Positions 1 through 11,067 of a stretch of 15,398 nt of DNA are shown one piece after another. The number at the start of each line of letters is the position of its first letter. Position 1 is the first letter of the stretch. The position numbers were made by a program, and so were the translations under genes. The DNA is from Chloracidobacterium sp. UBA6041 (lineage in GTDB: Bacteria; Acidobacteriota; Blastocatellia; Pyrinomonadales; Pyrinomonadaceae): positions 9,252 through 24,649 of the forward strand of contig DIYZ01000208.1 in assembly GCA_002427845.1 (NCBI GenBank), given 5' to 3'. A model generated the notes under the pieces. The model worked only from the letters and a program-made list of their open reading frames with translations. It made no database searches and was not told where the DNA came from.

Positions 1-2342
1 ATGGCCTGGCGGCGGCGCACGAGAAGGGAATCATTCATCGCGATCTCAAGCCCGACAATCTATTCATCACCAAAGACGACCGCGTGAAGATTCTCGACTT
101 CGGGCTGGCTAAGCTGGTCCAGTCGGCTGGTGAGAACAAAGCACAGACCGACGTGCCCACGCGGAAGGTCCATACTGATCCCGGCACGGTGATGGGCACG
201 GTGGGCTACATGTCGCCGGAGCAGGTGCGTAGCCAACCGATCGATCATCGCTCCGACATCTTTTCGTTCGGTGCGGTACTCTACGAAATGTTGTCAGGCC
301 GGCGCGCTTTTCATCGTGATTCGGCAGTAGAAAGTCTCAATGCCATTCTTAAAGATGATCCACCGGAACTCACCGAAACCAGCGCAAAGATTAACCCCGC
401 ACTCGATAAGATTGTACGGCGGTGTTTAGAGAAGAAGCCGGAGCGCCGCTTTCATTCCGCGCACGATCTGGGATTTGCGCTCGAAGCCTTGACAGCGCCG
501 TCCGACTCATCGCTGAAGACCGTGACTTCGCCCGCGGTTACGCAGAATCAGACAGGCTCCGGCATGCTCGGGCTGTTTCGGAATGCGTGGCTGGGATGGA
601 TTGTGGCCGGAGCATTCGTACTGTTAACGCTGGGCCTCGCCTGGGCGTATTTTGCGCGCCCCTCGACAAGTGACGCGCGGGTGATGAGGCTTTCCATCCT
701 GCCGCCAGAGAAGGCGACTTTGATAGCGGGGCAGGCACCTACCGTTTCGCCTGATGGTGCTCACCTCGTCTTCGTGGTTACCGACGCGACCGGGAGGACG
801 GTCCTTTACCTGCGCGCTCTCGATTCGCTTGCGGCCCAACCCCTCGTCGGTACAGAGGGGGGAGCATGGCCGTTCTGGTCGCCGAATAGTCGCGAGCTTG
901 GATTCTTCGCCGGCGGCAAGCTGAAGAAGATCGACATCGCGGGCGGACAGCCCGTGACGCTCGCCGACGCGCCAGTCCCGCGCGGTGGCGCGTGGAACCA
1001 GGATGGCGTGATCATCTTTACGCCCGCACCTCCAGCCCCCATTCTTCGCATCTCTGCTGCGGGGGGCGGACCCACACCTCTGCACTCAGTTGATATGGAG
1101 CACGGGGAGTTTCCCCGCTGGTTCCCTCAGTTTCTGCCTGACGGTCGCCACTATTTATTTCTTTCCGGCGGGAGCAGGAAAATGGGAACCCGTGTTATCG
1201 GCATCGCTTCGCTCGACTCACAGGAGGTGAAATCGGTCTTAACCACTGACTTCACCGCAGTGTACGCGAAGCCGGGTTACCTGCTTTTCCGCCGCGAAGC
1301 AATGCTGATGGCGCAGAGGTTTGACGCCGATCGACTGGAAGTATCTGGCGACCCGTTCCCGGTTGCGGAGCAGATTGGCTTTGACGGGATAACTTATCAA
1401 ACGCTCGTCTCCGCCTCGGATCAGGGCGTGCTGGCTTATCAGAGCCTCGGGGCCGGGAAGACCCAACTCGTTTGGTTTGATCGCGCGGACAAAAAGCTTG
1501 GGGTTGTCGGGGCCCCCGGAGACTACAGCGATTTGTCCCTGTCTCCTGACGACAAGCGGTTGGCGTTTTCTCAAGTGGATCCGGATACCGGGAACGCTGA
1601 CATCTGGTTGATGGATTTGGCCAGCGGCGCGCCATCGCGCTTCACCTTTGATCCCGCAGTCGATTTTACGCCAATCTGGTCTCCGGATGGCGCGCGAATT
1701 GTTTTTGCTTCGCTCCGCGAAGGCGCGCCGAACCTCTTCCAAAAGATGTCGGACGGCTCCGGCCAGGAGAATGCGCTGTACAAGTCACCCCTGGCAAAAC
1801 TTCCGTCTGATTGGTCCACGGATGGGCGCTTCCTCCTTTGTGGAACAGTTGATCCGAAAACCAGGTATGACTTGTGGGTGTTATCAGTTGGTGATCACAA
1901 ATGGGAACCCTTTTGGCAGACGCCCGGCAACGAGTCGCGTGCCATGTTCTCTCCCAACGGCCGCTGGGTCGTTTATGAGTCAGATGAATCAGGAAAAAAA
2001 GAGATCTATGTTCAGAGCTTTCCAGCCTCGGGCGCCAAATGGCAAATTTCCGTAAGCGGCGGATCTCAGCCGCGCTGGCGGCGCGATGGAAAGGAGTTGT
2101 TTTACCTTGGCGGCGACCGCAAAATTACGGCCGTCGAAGTGAACACCGAGGCCCCGACTTTCGCCCACGGCACACCCAGGGCGCTCTTTGAAACCCGCAT
2201 CAGTAAGGGAGAGGACCGCGCCGGCGATCAGTATGTGGTTACCTCTGATGGGCAACGTTTCCTCGTCAACACCGTAGCCGAAGAGGGTGCTTACACTCCC
2301 ATCAATGTGGTGCTCAACTGGACTGCCGGCTTGAAGAAGTAG
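1..2342 (+). CDS. Membrane-anchored Ser/Thr protein kinase with C-terminal PD40 beta-propeller (K1), 5'-truncated
   Basis: The frame is open from base 3 and has no start in the window, so the kinase N-lobe lies upstream. An apparent ATG at 84 is internal. The catalytic loop HRDLKPDN is at 36-59, the DFG at 96-104, and the activation segment ends in GYMSPEQ near 207-227. A single hydrophobic helix (WIVAGAFVLLTLGLAWAYF) lies near 598-654. The rest, about 690-2340, carries repeated SPDG/SPN/SPD-type blades (near 740, 880, 1540, 1680, 1950), typical of PD40/TolB-like propellers. From family knowledge, the kinase should be cytoplasmic and the propeller extracytoplasmic, probably sensing a ligand or protein. 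The protein ends in NWTAGLKK, a tail echoed in the two remnants at 11068-11484. The target is unknown. The kinase-plus-propeller call is secure; topology is inferred. Confidence 0.95.
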   Translation, partial: GLAAAHEKGIIHRDLKPDNLFITKDDRVKILDFGLAKLVQSAGENKAQTDVPTRKVHTDPGTVMGTVGYMSPEQVRSQPIDHRSDIFSFGAVLYEMLSGRRAFHRDSAVESLNAILKDDPPELTETSAKINPALDKIVRRCLEKKPERRFHSAHDLGFALEALTAPSDSSLKTVTSPAVTQNQTGSGMLGLFRNAWLGWIVAGAFVLLTLGLAWAYFARPSTSDARVMRLSILPPEKATLIAGQAPTVSPDGAHLVFVVTDATGRTVLYLRALDSLAAQPLVGTEGGAWPFWSPNSRELGFFAGGKLKKIDIAGGQPVTLADAPVPRGGAWNQDGVIIFTPAPPAPILRISAAGGGPTPLHSVDMEHGEFPRWFPQFLPDGRHYLFLSGGSRKMGTRVIGIASLDSQEVKSVLTTDFTAVYAKPGYLLFRREAMLMAQRFDADRLEVSGDPFPVAEQIGFDGITYQTLVSASDQGVLAYQSLGAGKTQLVWFDRADKKLGVVGAPGDYSDLSLSPDDKRLAFSQVDPDTGNADIWLMDLASGAPSRFTFDPAVDFTPIWSPDGARIVFASLREGAPNLFQKMSDGSGQENALYKSPLAKLPSDWSTDGRFLLCGTVDPKTRYDLWVLSVGDHKWEPFWQTPGNESRAMFSPNGRWVVYESDESGKKEIYVQSFPASGAKWQISVSGGSQPRWRRDGKELFYLGGDRKITAVEVNTEAPTFAHGTPRALFETRISKGEDRAGDQYVVTSDGQRFLVNTVAEEGAYTPINVVLNWTAGLKK

Positions 2343-2387
2343 CGCGAACTGTTAGCTGCCGACGGCGACGTTCAAAGAGGTGAGTTC

Positions 2388-2780
2388 ATGTTCACTCGCA
2401 TAGCGACATCGTTGCTCCTGATTCTCTGTGGCAGTGTCTCAGCCATGTCTCCACCGCTCGTGGCTGAGAAGTCCTGTCGCGAACATCCGCAACTGATCGG
2501 CAAGTGCTTTAACGCGCACGGCCGGCTCTCGACCTACAACGGGAATCCCGCGGTGCGGCTCTGGCGAATTGGTACAAAGCGGGTTCTGGGAGTATCTGAG
2601 CAGCGTTTTAGCCTGCCCGGCTATTGCAATATCCCCGAAGATTTGTCGCAGCAACTGAAGGGCGAGAACATGATAATCGGCGACTTTCTGGTTTGCCCTT
2701 TCACTCGCGCCCGGCCGCGCGAGATGCAGTTGATGTGTATTGAATCAGCGAAGAATGTCGTAGTGAATAAAAGAGAGTAA
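2388..2780 (+). CDS. Small secreted Cys-containing protein of unknown function
   Basis: This 130-residue protein starts at an ATG preceded by a good Shine-Dalgarno (AGAGGTGA, 2376-2383). Residues 1-19 form a signal peptide: Arg4, a hydrophobic SLLLILCGSV core and a likely cleavage after SVSA. No lipobox cysteine is placed at the cleavage site. The mature part has five cysteines (30, 40, 80, 103, 117) and a central segment GRLSTYNGNPAVRLWRIGTK, which looks like a conserved core but which I cannot assign to a named family. It should be exported to the periplasm or beyond. It starts 45 bases after K1 and ends about 100 bases before K2, all on one strand, so it may be co-transcribed with K1. A role as a kinase ligand is possible only by position. 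Confidence 0.8.
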   Translation: MFTRIATSLLLILCGSVSAMSPPLVAEKSCREHPQLIGKCFNAHGRLSTYNGNPAVRLWRIGTKRVLGVSEQRFSLPGYCNIPEDLSQQLKGENMIIGDFLVCPFTRARPREMQLMCIESAKNVVVNKRE

Positions 2781-2801
2781 CGCAGTCGATTGCGAACCGC
2801 A

Positions 2802-2830
2802 TTGCAACCTGCTGCTCATTTTGTTAGAGA
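2802..2830 (+). promoter_or_regulatory. Possible sigma70-like promoter upstream of K2
   Basis: TTGCAA at 2802-2807 and TAGAGA at 2825-2830 are separated by 17 bases in the ~100-base gap before K2. Spacing is ideal, but each hexamer matches consensus only partly and such matches are common by chance. It is listed because this is the largest gap ahead of the complete kinases and K2 needs either its own promoter or read-through from K1. Confidence 0.2.
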
Positions 2831-2881
2831 ACGGCAACCTGAACCCAGTATTCGCGGGCGAAGAAACGAGAGAGAGATGTG

Positions 2882-5431
2882 ATGACCCTTGCCTCAGGCA
2901 CAAAACTCGGCCGCTATGAAATCCGCTCAAAGATTGGCGAGGGCGGGATGGGTGAAGTGTATCTCGCGGTTGATACGAGCGAGCTTGGTCGCACGGTAGC
3001 GATCAAGTTGCTGTCGGCAGAAGTTGCGGCTAATCCGAAGCGGATGCAACGCTTTGTTCAGGAAGCCAAAACAGTTTCCGCGCTCAATCATCCGAGCATT
3101 CTCACCATCTACGAATTTGGACAGGAAGGCGCGACGCGTTTTATTGCGACCGAGTTTGTCGATGGGGAAACGCTCCGCCAGCACATGCTCAAGCGCCTGA
3201 AGCTGCACGAGGTCCTCGACATCGCGATGCAGGTTGCCGCGGCCCTGGACGCAGCTCATGAAGCGAATGTGATTCATCGCGATATCAAACCAGAAAACGT
3301 CATGGTGCGCCGCCGCGATCACATCGTGAAAGTACTCGACTTTGGACTCGCCAAGGCGATCGAGCCCAATACAGCCGAATCGCCTCCGACTGATCCCGAA
3401 GCGGGCACAAAACTGATGATCCATACAGAGCCCGGTGTGGTGATGGGCACAGTCGCGTACATGTCACCTGAGCAATCGCTAGGGAGTTCGCAAGTGGATC
3501 ATCGCACCGACCTCTGGAGTTTGGGCGCAGTCACATACGAGTTGTTGACGGGGCGCGTGCCATTCGAGGGCAAGGACGTCCATCGTCAGATAATTGCCAT
3601 TCAGGAAACGAATCCGGCGCCCCTGGCAAGATTCGTTGATGGCGTCCCGGAGCGGTTGGAGGAGATCGTCGGGAAGACACTGGCAAAGAACCCAAACGAA
3701 CGTTACCAGACTGCGAAGGATCTCTTGATTGATTTGCGCAATCTGAAGCGCAAGCTCGACGTGGATGCTGAGATCGATCGTACGATAACACCGGAAATCC
3801 GCGGCGCTGGATCGACGGCGAGCGACCCGGCTACGCCCTCCACTGTTTCCGGCGCGGCGGCGGCGCAAGCTACGGCCGCCCAATCAGCCTCAAGCGCAGC
3901 CTCGTCGGCATCAAGCGCGGAGTATTTGATTGACGGAATCAGGAGACACAAACTGGGTGTCTTGCTCGCGGGGTTGATCCTGGCAATTGCCATTAGCGGT
4001 CTCGCTTATTACCAACATGCTCGCAACACTGAGGTAGCGATCGAATCAATCGCCGTCCTTCCTTTCATAAATCAGAGTGGCGATCCCAATGCTGAGTATC
4101 TCTCGGACGGTTTGACCGAGAGCATCATCAACAGTTTGTCGCAACTGCCCAAACTTTCCGTCAAAGCCCGCAGTACGGTGTTCCGCTACAAAGGCAAAGA
4201 CATTGAGCCGCAGCAGGTCGGCTCGGAGTTGAACGTGCAAGCTGTCTTGAACGGGCGTCTTGTGCAGCGCGGCGACGACTTAACACTTAGCTTGGAGTTG
4301 GTTGACGCGCGGACGGGCAATGAGCTTTGGGGTGCGCAGTACAATCGCAAGCTAACAGACCTCGTGGCGCTGCAAAACGAGATGGCGCATGACGTTTCAC
4401 AGAAGCTGCGAGCGCGGCTGTCGGGCGCGGACGCACAGAAGTTGACGAAGAACTACACCCAGAACGCTGAAGCGTATCAGGCTTACTTAAAGGGACTATA
4501 TTACTGGAACAAGGGCCTTGCGCCGGGTTATGAAAAGAGCCGCGATTTTTTTCAACAGGCGATTGACCTGGACCCTTCTTACGCGCTGGCTTATTCCGGC
4601 TTGGCACTTTACTACAGCTTCGCAGCGGCCAACGGCCTCTTGCCGCCCGACGAGAATTCGCCGAAGGCGGAGGCGGCGGCCAACAAAGCGTTAGCGTTAG
4701 ACGAGACGCTGGCCGAATCTTATAATCCGCTGGCTGCCGTCAAACTGTATTACCACCGTGATTGGCCCGCCGCCGAACGCTACTTTCGTCGCGGCATCGA
4801 GTTGGATCCGAACTTTGCGGAAATACACAATCACTACGCCCTATGTTTGTATTTGTTCGGACGCAACGAAGAAGCCCTGACTGAAATTCAACGCGCCGTC
4901 GAGCTTGAGCCGCTGTCGCTCCGCTTCAGTCTAAGCCGGGCGAGAATCCTCTTCTTCATACGCCAGTACGACCGCGCCATAGACCAATTCCGCAAGACGC
5001 TTGAGCTAGAGCCGAATTTCGCGTTGGCGCATGAAGGGCTCGGTGACGCTTACGAGCAAAAGGGGATGCACAGGGAAGCCATCGCTGAATGGGGCAAAGC
5101 CTTGACTTTGAGCGGCGAAGGCGAACAGGCATCACTCCTTGAACGCACCTATGCCGCGTCAGGCTTCGAGACGGCAGTCCGTGCGTTAGCGCAAAAGAAA
5201 CTCGAACGATTGAATGAAAAAACCGGTCGCGGCGAGTACGTTCCGGCGGCGGAATACGTGATGGCCTATCTGCAATTAGGTGACAAAGAAAAAGTCTTTG
5301 GCTGGCTCGCAAAGGGGGTCGAGGAACGCAACCGGTTCGCGCTTGAGTTCAAGGTCAATCCGATCTTCGACAGCCTGCGCTCCGATCCGCGCTTCGCTGA
5401 GCTTTTGCGACGAGTCGGACTGCCGCAGTGA
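2882..5431 (+). CDS. Membrane-anchored Ser/Thr protein kinase with TolB-like and TPR sensor (K2)
   Basis: Start chosen at ATG 2882 (849 aa), preceded by a purine-rich GAGAGAGA (2869-2876). A GTG lies one codon upstream, but the paralogues begin MSLTAGT or MTISSGT, which fits MTLASGT here. The kinase domain is complete: glycine loop GEGGMGEV (19-26), VAIK Lys42, Glu61, HRDIKPEN (132-139), DFG (153-155) and YMSPEQ. A Ser/Ala-rich linker (about 309-347) leads to the juxtamembrane motif SSAEYLIDGIRRHK (344-357) and one helix (about 358-378). After it comes a TolB-like domain (about 388-515; SIAVLPF, EYLSDGLTES) and about six TPRs, ending in DSLRSDPRFAELLRRVGL. The kinase should face the cytoplasm and the TolB/TPR part the periplasm, binding proteins. 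The stop is 18 bases before K3, which suggests an operon. Substrates are unknown. Confidence 0.95.
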   Translation: MTLASGTKLGRYEIRSKIGEGGMGEVYLAVDTSELGRTVAIKLLSAEVAANPKRMQRFVQEAKTVSALNHPSILTIYEFGQEGATRFIATEFVDGETLRQHMLKRLKLHEVLDIAMQVAAALDAAHEANVIHRDIKPENVMVRRRDHIVKVLDFGLAKAIEPNTAESPPTDPEAGTKLMIHTEPGVVMGTVAYMSPEQSLGSSQVDHRTDLWSLGAVTYELLTGRVPFEGKDVHRQIIAIQETNPAPLARFVDGVPERLEEIVGKTLAKNPNERYQTAKDLLIDLRNLKRKLDVDAEIDRTITPEIRGAGSTASDPATPSTVSGAAAAQATAAQSASSAASSASSAEYLIDGIRRHKLGVLLAGLILAIAISGLAYYQHARNTEVAIESIAVLPFINQSGDPNAEYLSDGLTESIINSLSQLPKLSVKARSTVFRYKGKDIEPQQVGSELNVQAVLNGRLVQRGDDLTLSLELVDARTGNELWGAQYNRKLTDLVALQNEMAHDVSQKLRARLSGADAQKLTKNYTQNAEAYQAYLKGLYYWNKGLAPGYEKSRDFFQQAIDLDPSYALAYSGLALYYSFAAANGLLPPDENSPKAEAAANKALALDETLAESYNPLAAVKLYYHRDWPAAERYFRRGIELDPNFAEIHNHYALCLYLFGRNEEALTEIQRAVELEPLSLRFSLSRARILFFIRQYDRAIDQFRKTLELEPNFALAHEGLGDAYEQKGMHREAIAEWGKALTLSGEGEQASLLERTYAASGFETAVRALAQKKLERLNEKTGRGEYVPAAEYVMAYLQLGDKEKVFGWLAKGVEERNRFALEFKVNPIFDSLRSDPRFAELLRRVGLPQ

Positions 5432-5437
5432 TTGATT

Positions 5438-5443
5438 GAAGAG
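5438..5443 (+). promoter_or_regulatory. Ribosome binding site supporting a TTG start for K3
   Basis: GAAGAG lies six bases ahead of TTG 5450. Starting there gives MSLITGTRLGRYE, which aligns directly with MSLTAGTRLGRYE of K4. The upstream TTG at 5432 would add six residues found in no paralogue and overlaps the site itself. Confidence 0.55.
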
Positions 5444-5449
5444 AAGCCC

Positions 5450-8371
<2,922 letters not shown>

Positions 8372-8443
8372 TTTGGAGTGCGGTGACTTGTCACCGCTTT
8401 CTATTTGTGATTGAAAAGCTGCGACAAGTCGCAGTACTCAAAA
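8372..8443 (+). repeat. Two-armed palindromic element E1 between K3 and K4
   Basis: The left arm contains the perfect hairpin GCGGTGAC-TT-GTCACCGC (8380-8397) and the right arm CTGCGAC-AA-GTCGCAG (8419-8434). Outer sequences also pair imperfectly: TTTGGAGT at the left end against ACTCAAAA at the right, and CTTTC against GAAAAG inside. The whole is therefore a long imperfect inverted repeat whose arms are themselves palindromes, as in REP/BIME or MITE-like elements. It occupies most of the K3-K4 gap. It could act as an RNA stem-loop affecting read-through or decay, but there is no T-tract to make it a classical terminator. It resembles the element at 10959-11064. Confidence 0.8.
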
Positions 8444-8458
8444 AGTTGGCGCTCTGCG

Positions 8459-10957
8459 ATGAGTCTAACAGCAGGCACAAGACTCGGCCGTTACGAGATC
8501 CGCTCAAAGATTGGCGAAGGCGGGATGGGCGAGGTTTATCTGGCGCAGGACACCAAACTCGATCGCAAAGTAGCGTTAAAGATTTTGCCTGCTGAAGTCG
8601 CGGCGCATCCAGACCGGATGAAGCGCTTCGTGCAAGAGGCTAAGACTGCTTCCGCGCTCAACCATCCCGGCATCATCACGATTTACGAGATCGAGCAGAT
8701 CGATTCGGTGAATCTCATCGCCACCGAATTCATCGACGGCGAGACACTGCGCGAACGCCTGCGAAGCGGGCCGCCGAAGCTCGGCGAAGTGCTCGATGTC
8801 GCGGCGCAGATCGCCAGTGCGCTCGCGGCTGCTCACGCTGCGGGCATCATTCATCGCGATATCAAGCCCGAAAACATCATGCTGAGGCGCGACGGCATTG
8901 TGAAGGTGCTGGATTTTGGTCTGGCGAAACTGGGAGAACGACTACCAACAGATTCGGTGGACACGGAAGCCGCGACAAAGGGTCTCGTGCAAACGGAACC
9001 GGGAGTGGTGATGGGGACCGTGGCCTACATGTCACCTGAGCAGGCGCGCGGCCTGGCGGTCGATGCGCGGACAGATATCTTCAGCGTCGGCGTCCTGATC
9101 TACGAGCTGGTTGCCGGTCAGGCGCCCTTTGGCGGCGCGACCAAGAGCGATCTTATTGTTGCGCTCCTTGAAAGAGACCCTCCGCCCCTCGCGCGTTTTG
9201 CACCTGAAGCGCCAGCCGAGCTGGAGCGGCTCGTGATGAAGACTCTGGCTAAAGACCGAGACGAACGTTATCAAACGGCAAAAGATTTACTGGTCGATCT
9301 GAAACGATTAAAGCAGAAGCTGGTGGTTGACGCGGAGATCGAACGCAGCGCCCCGCCTGAGGAGTTTAGAGTACCGCCTTCAGGCGGGCGGTTGAGTAGC
9401 GCGGAAAGCTCGCCGCCTAAAGGCGGTACTCCAAACGCGCATCCGACAACCAGCGCCGAATACATCATCAGCGAAATCAAGCGGCACAAGCGCGGCGCGT
9501 TGCTAGCTCTGGTGGCGCTCGTCGCGGTCACCGCGGCGGTCGTCGTCTACTTCGCCTACTCGCGCTATGCGGGAGGAAGCAGCGCCGGCACGATTCGCTC
9601 CATCGCGGTATTGCCTTTTGCGAACACAGGCGGCAACCCTGACGCCGAATACCTCTCGGATGGCATCAGCGAATCGCTCATCAACAGCCTCTCGCAACTG
9701 CCCGGTGTGAAGGTCATCGCCAGAAGTTCGAGCTTTAGATACAAAGGCAAAGAGGTTGACCCGCAAGAGGTGGCGAACGCGCTGGGGGTAGAAGCGATCC
9801 TCACCGGCAGAGTCTTGCAGCGCGGCGACAATCTTCTAATCAGTGTTGAACTGGTGAATGCCCGCGATAAGACGCAAGTGTGGGGTGAGCAGTACAACCG
9901 CAAGGCGACAGATGTGCTTCAGGTACAGACGGAGATTTCTAAGGAGATCGCCGAGAAGCTGCGCCTGCGTCTAACGGCCAGCGCGCGGCAGCAACTCGCG
10001 AAATCCGAGGCGACGAACCCGCAGGCGTATGAACTGCTGCTCCAGGCGCTTTTCTACCGTAATAAGGGCGGGTCGGAGAACGAGAAGAAATCGATCGAGT
10101 ACCTGAATCAGGCGACAGCCGTTGATCCTGCTTACGCACTCGCCTATGCCCAACTGTCTGAAGGCTACTTAAGGCTGGTTGTGCAAAGCGTACTAGACCC
10201 GAAAGATGGGATACCACAAGCGGAGGCGGCGGCGCGGAAGGCACTGGAGCTGGACGAGAGCCTCGCTGACGCTCACTACGCGCTGGCGAATCTTAAGCTT
10301 AACGGTTGGGATTGGGCGACTGCGGAGCGGGAATACAAACGCGCCATCGAGCTGAACCCTAACCTCGCAAAAGCGCACTCCGGATACTCAAGTTATCTCA
10401 GCGTGATGGGAAGACACGAGCAAGCCATCGCCGAGATAAAACGCACCAGGGAGCTTGACCCCCTCTCGCCCCTCGGCAAAGCCGCTGTCGGTGAAAGGCT
10501 CCGCAATGCCCGTCAGTACGATCAGGCGATTGAAGCCTTGAAGAAGAGCCTCGAACGGGATCAGAACTTTCCTAACCTGCACCGCAGCCTCGGCCGCGTT
10601 TATGCGGCCAAGGGACAGTACGCGAAAGCCATCGCCGCCTACCAGGAGGCGATCCGGCTGGATCAAGATACTTCGATCATGGAAATCTATCTGGGAGCGG
10701 CTTACGCGCTAGGGGGCGAGCGCGAGCGTGCGCAGGCGATCCTAAAGCGATTGCAGACAAGCAACCAGTATGTGTCACCCGCCAAGTTGGCCGTTCTTTA
10801 TGCCGCTCTCGGCGAGCGGGACCAGGCGTTTGCGTCGCTCGAAAAAGCCTACACCGCTCGTGACCTTCAGATGCAGTTTCTGGGTGTTGACCCGGATTAC
10901 GACAGCCTGCGTAGCGATCCACGCTTCCAAGACCTCTTGCGCCGCGTCGGACTCTAG
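8459..10957 (+). CDS. Membrane-anchored Ser/Thr protein kinase with TolB-like and TPR sensor (K4)
   Basis: Start chosen at ATG 8459 (832 aa). The longer reading from TTG 8411 begins inside the palindromic element and has no counterpart in paralogues. No strong ribosome site is seen. Kinase features are GEGGMGEV (19-26), VALK Lys41, Glu60, HRDIKPEN (132-139), DFG (152-154) and YMSPEQ. Linker residues 303-326 are encoded by an inserted palindromic element. The juxtamembrane motif TSAEYIISEIKRHK is at 331-344, then one helix (about 345-367). A TolB-like domain (about 377-505; SIAVLPF, EYLSDGISES) and several TPRs follow, ending DSLRSDPRFQDLLRRVGL as in K2. The kinase domain is closest to K3 and the sensor closest to K2, so the gene is a mosaic. 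It is expected to signal across the inner membrane; target unknown. Confidence 0.94.
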   Translation: MSLTAGTRLGRYEIRSKIGEGGMGEVYLAQDTKLDRKVALKILPAEVAAHPDRMKRFVQEAKTASALNHPGIITIYEIEQIDSVNLIATEFIDGETLRERLRSGPPKLGEVLDVAAQIASALAAAHAAGIIHRDIKPENIMLRRDGIVKVLDFGLAKLGERLPTDSVDTEAATKGLVQTEPGVVMGTVAYMSPEQARGLAVDARTDIFSVGVLIYELVAGQAPFGGATKSDLIVALLERDPPPLARFAPEAPAELERLVMKTLAKDRDERYQTAKDLLVDLKRLKQKLVVDAEIERSAPPEEFRVPPSGGRLSSAESSPPKGGTPNAHPTTSAEYIISEIKRHKRGALLALVALVAVTAAVVVYFAYSRYAGGSSAGTIRSIAVLPFANTGGNPDAEYLSDGISESLINSLSQLPGVKVIARSSSFRYKGKEVDPQEVANALGVEAILTGRVLQRGDNLLISVELVNARDKTQVWGEQYNRKATDVLQVQTEISKEIAEKLRLRLTASARQQLAKSEATNPQAYELLLQALFYRNKGGSENEKKSIEYLNQATAVDPAYALAYAQLSEGYLRLVVQSVLDPKDGIPQAEAAARKALELDESLADAHYALANLKLNGWDWATAEREYKRAIELNPNLAKAHSGYSSYLSVMGRHEQAIAEIKRTRELDPLSPLGKAAVGERLRNARQYDQAIEALKKSLERDQNFPNLHRSLGRVYAAKGQYAKAIAAYQEAIRLDQDTSIMEIYLGAAYALGGERERAQAILKRLQTSNQYVSPAKLAVLYAALGERDQAFASLEKAYTARDLQMQFLGVDPDYDSLRSDPRFQDLLRRVGL
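9365..9435 (+). repeat. Palindromic element E3 translated in frame within K4
   Basis: Hairpins CCGCCT-TC-AGGCGG (9374-9387) and CCGCCT-AA-AGGCGG (9413-9426) are bounded by TTTAGAGTA on the left and its near-complement TACTCCAAA on the right (8 of 9 paired). The layout and the TTTGGAGT-type end match element E1. It is read as 24 codons, Phe303 to Asn326 of K4 (FRVPPSGG ... PPKGGTPN), in the variable linker between kinase domain and membrane. K2 and K3 lack any such segment at this place. The reading frame continues cleanly on both sides. Confidence 0.8.
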
Positions 10958-10958
10958 A

Positions 10959-11064
10959 TATGGACGCGGTGAATTGACCACCGCTTTGTGTCGCGTTCGA
11001 AGGGATCGAGACTGGACGTTGCTAGTGAGGAATAGAAAGCGTTGATAAGTCGCGGCACTCCAGA
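10959..11064 (+). repeat. Two-armed palindromic element E2 downstream of K4 (degenerate)
   Basis: The left end reads TGGACGCGGTGAATTGACCA and continues CCGCTTTGTG. The right end, read on the other strand, gives TCTGGAGTGCCGCGACTTAT and continues CAACGCTTTCT. Both resemble the left arm of E1 (TTTGGAGTGCGGTGACTTGT). The hairpins are imperfect here and the spacer is longer, about 50 bases, so this looks like an older copy. It starts one base after the K4 stop and ends three bases before the ATG of the first kinase remnant. Confidence 0.65.
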
Positions 11065-11067
11065 ACA

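Noticed and set aside
624..1085. Long minus-strand frames opposite the kinases (for example 624-1085 and 1239-1742)
   Set aside because: They lie opposite well-supported coding sequence in high-GC DNA, have odd composition and show no motifs.
8411..8458. N-terminal extension of K4 from TTG 8411
   Set aside because: It starts inside the palindromic element, has no ribosome site, and no paralogue has matching residues. ATG 8459 aligns with the others.
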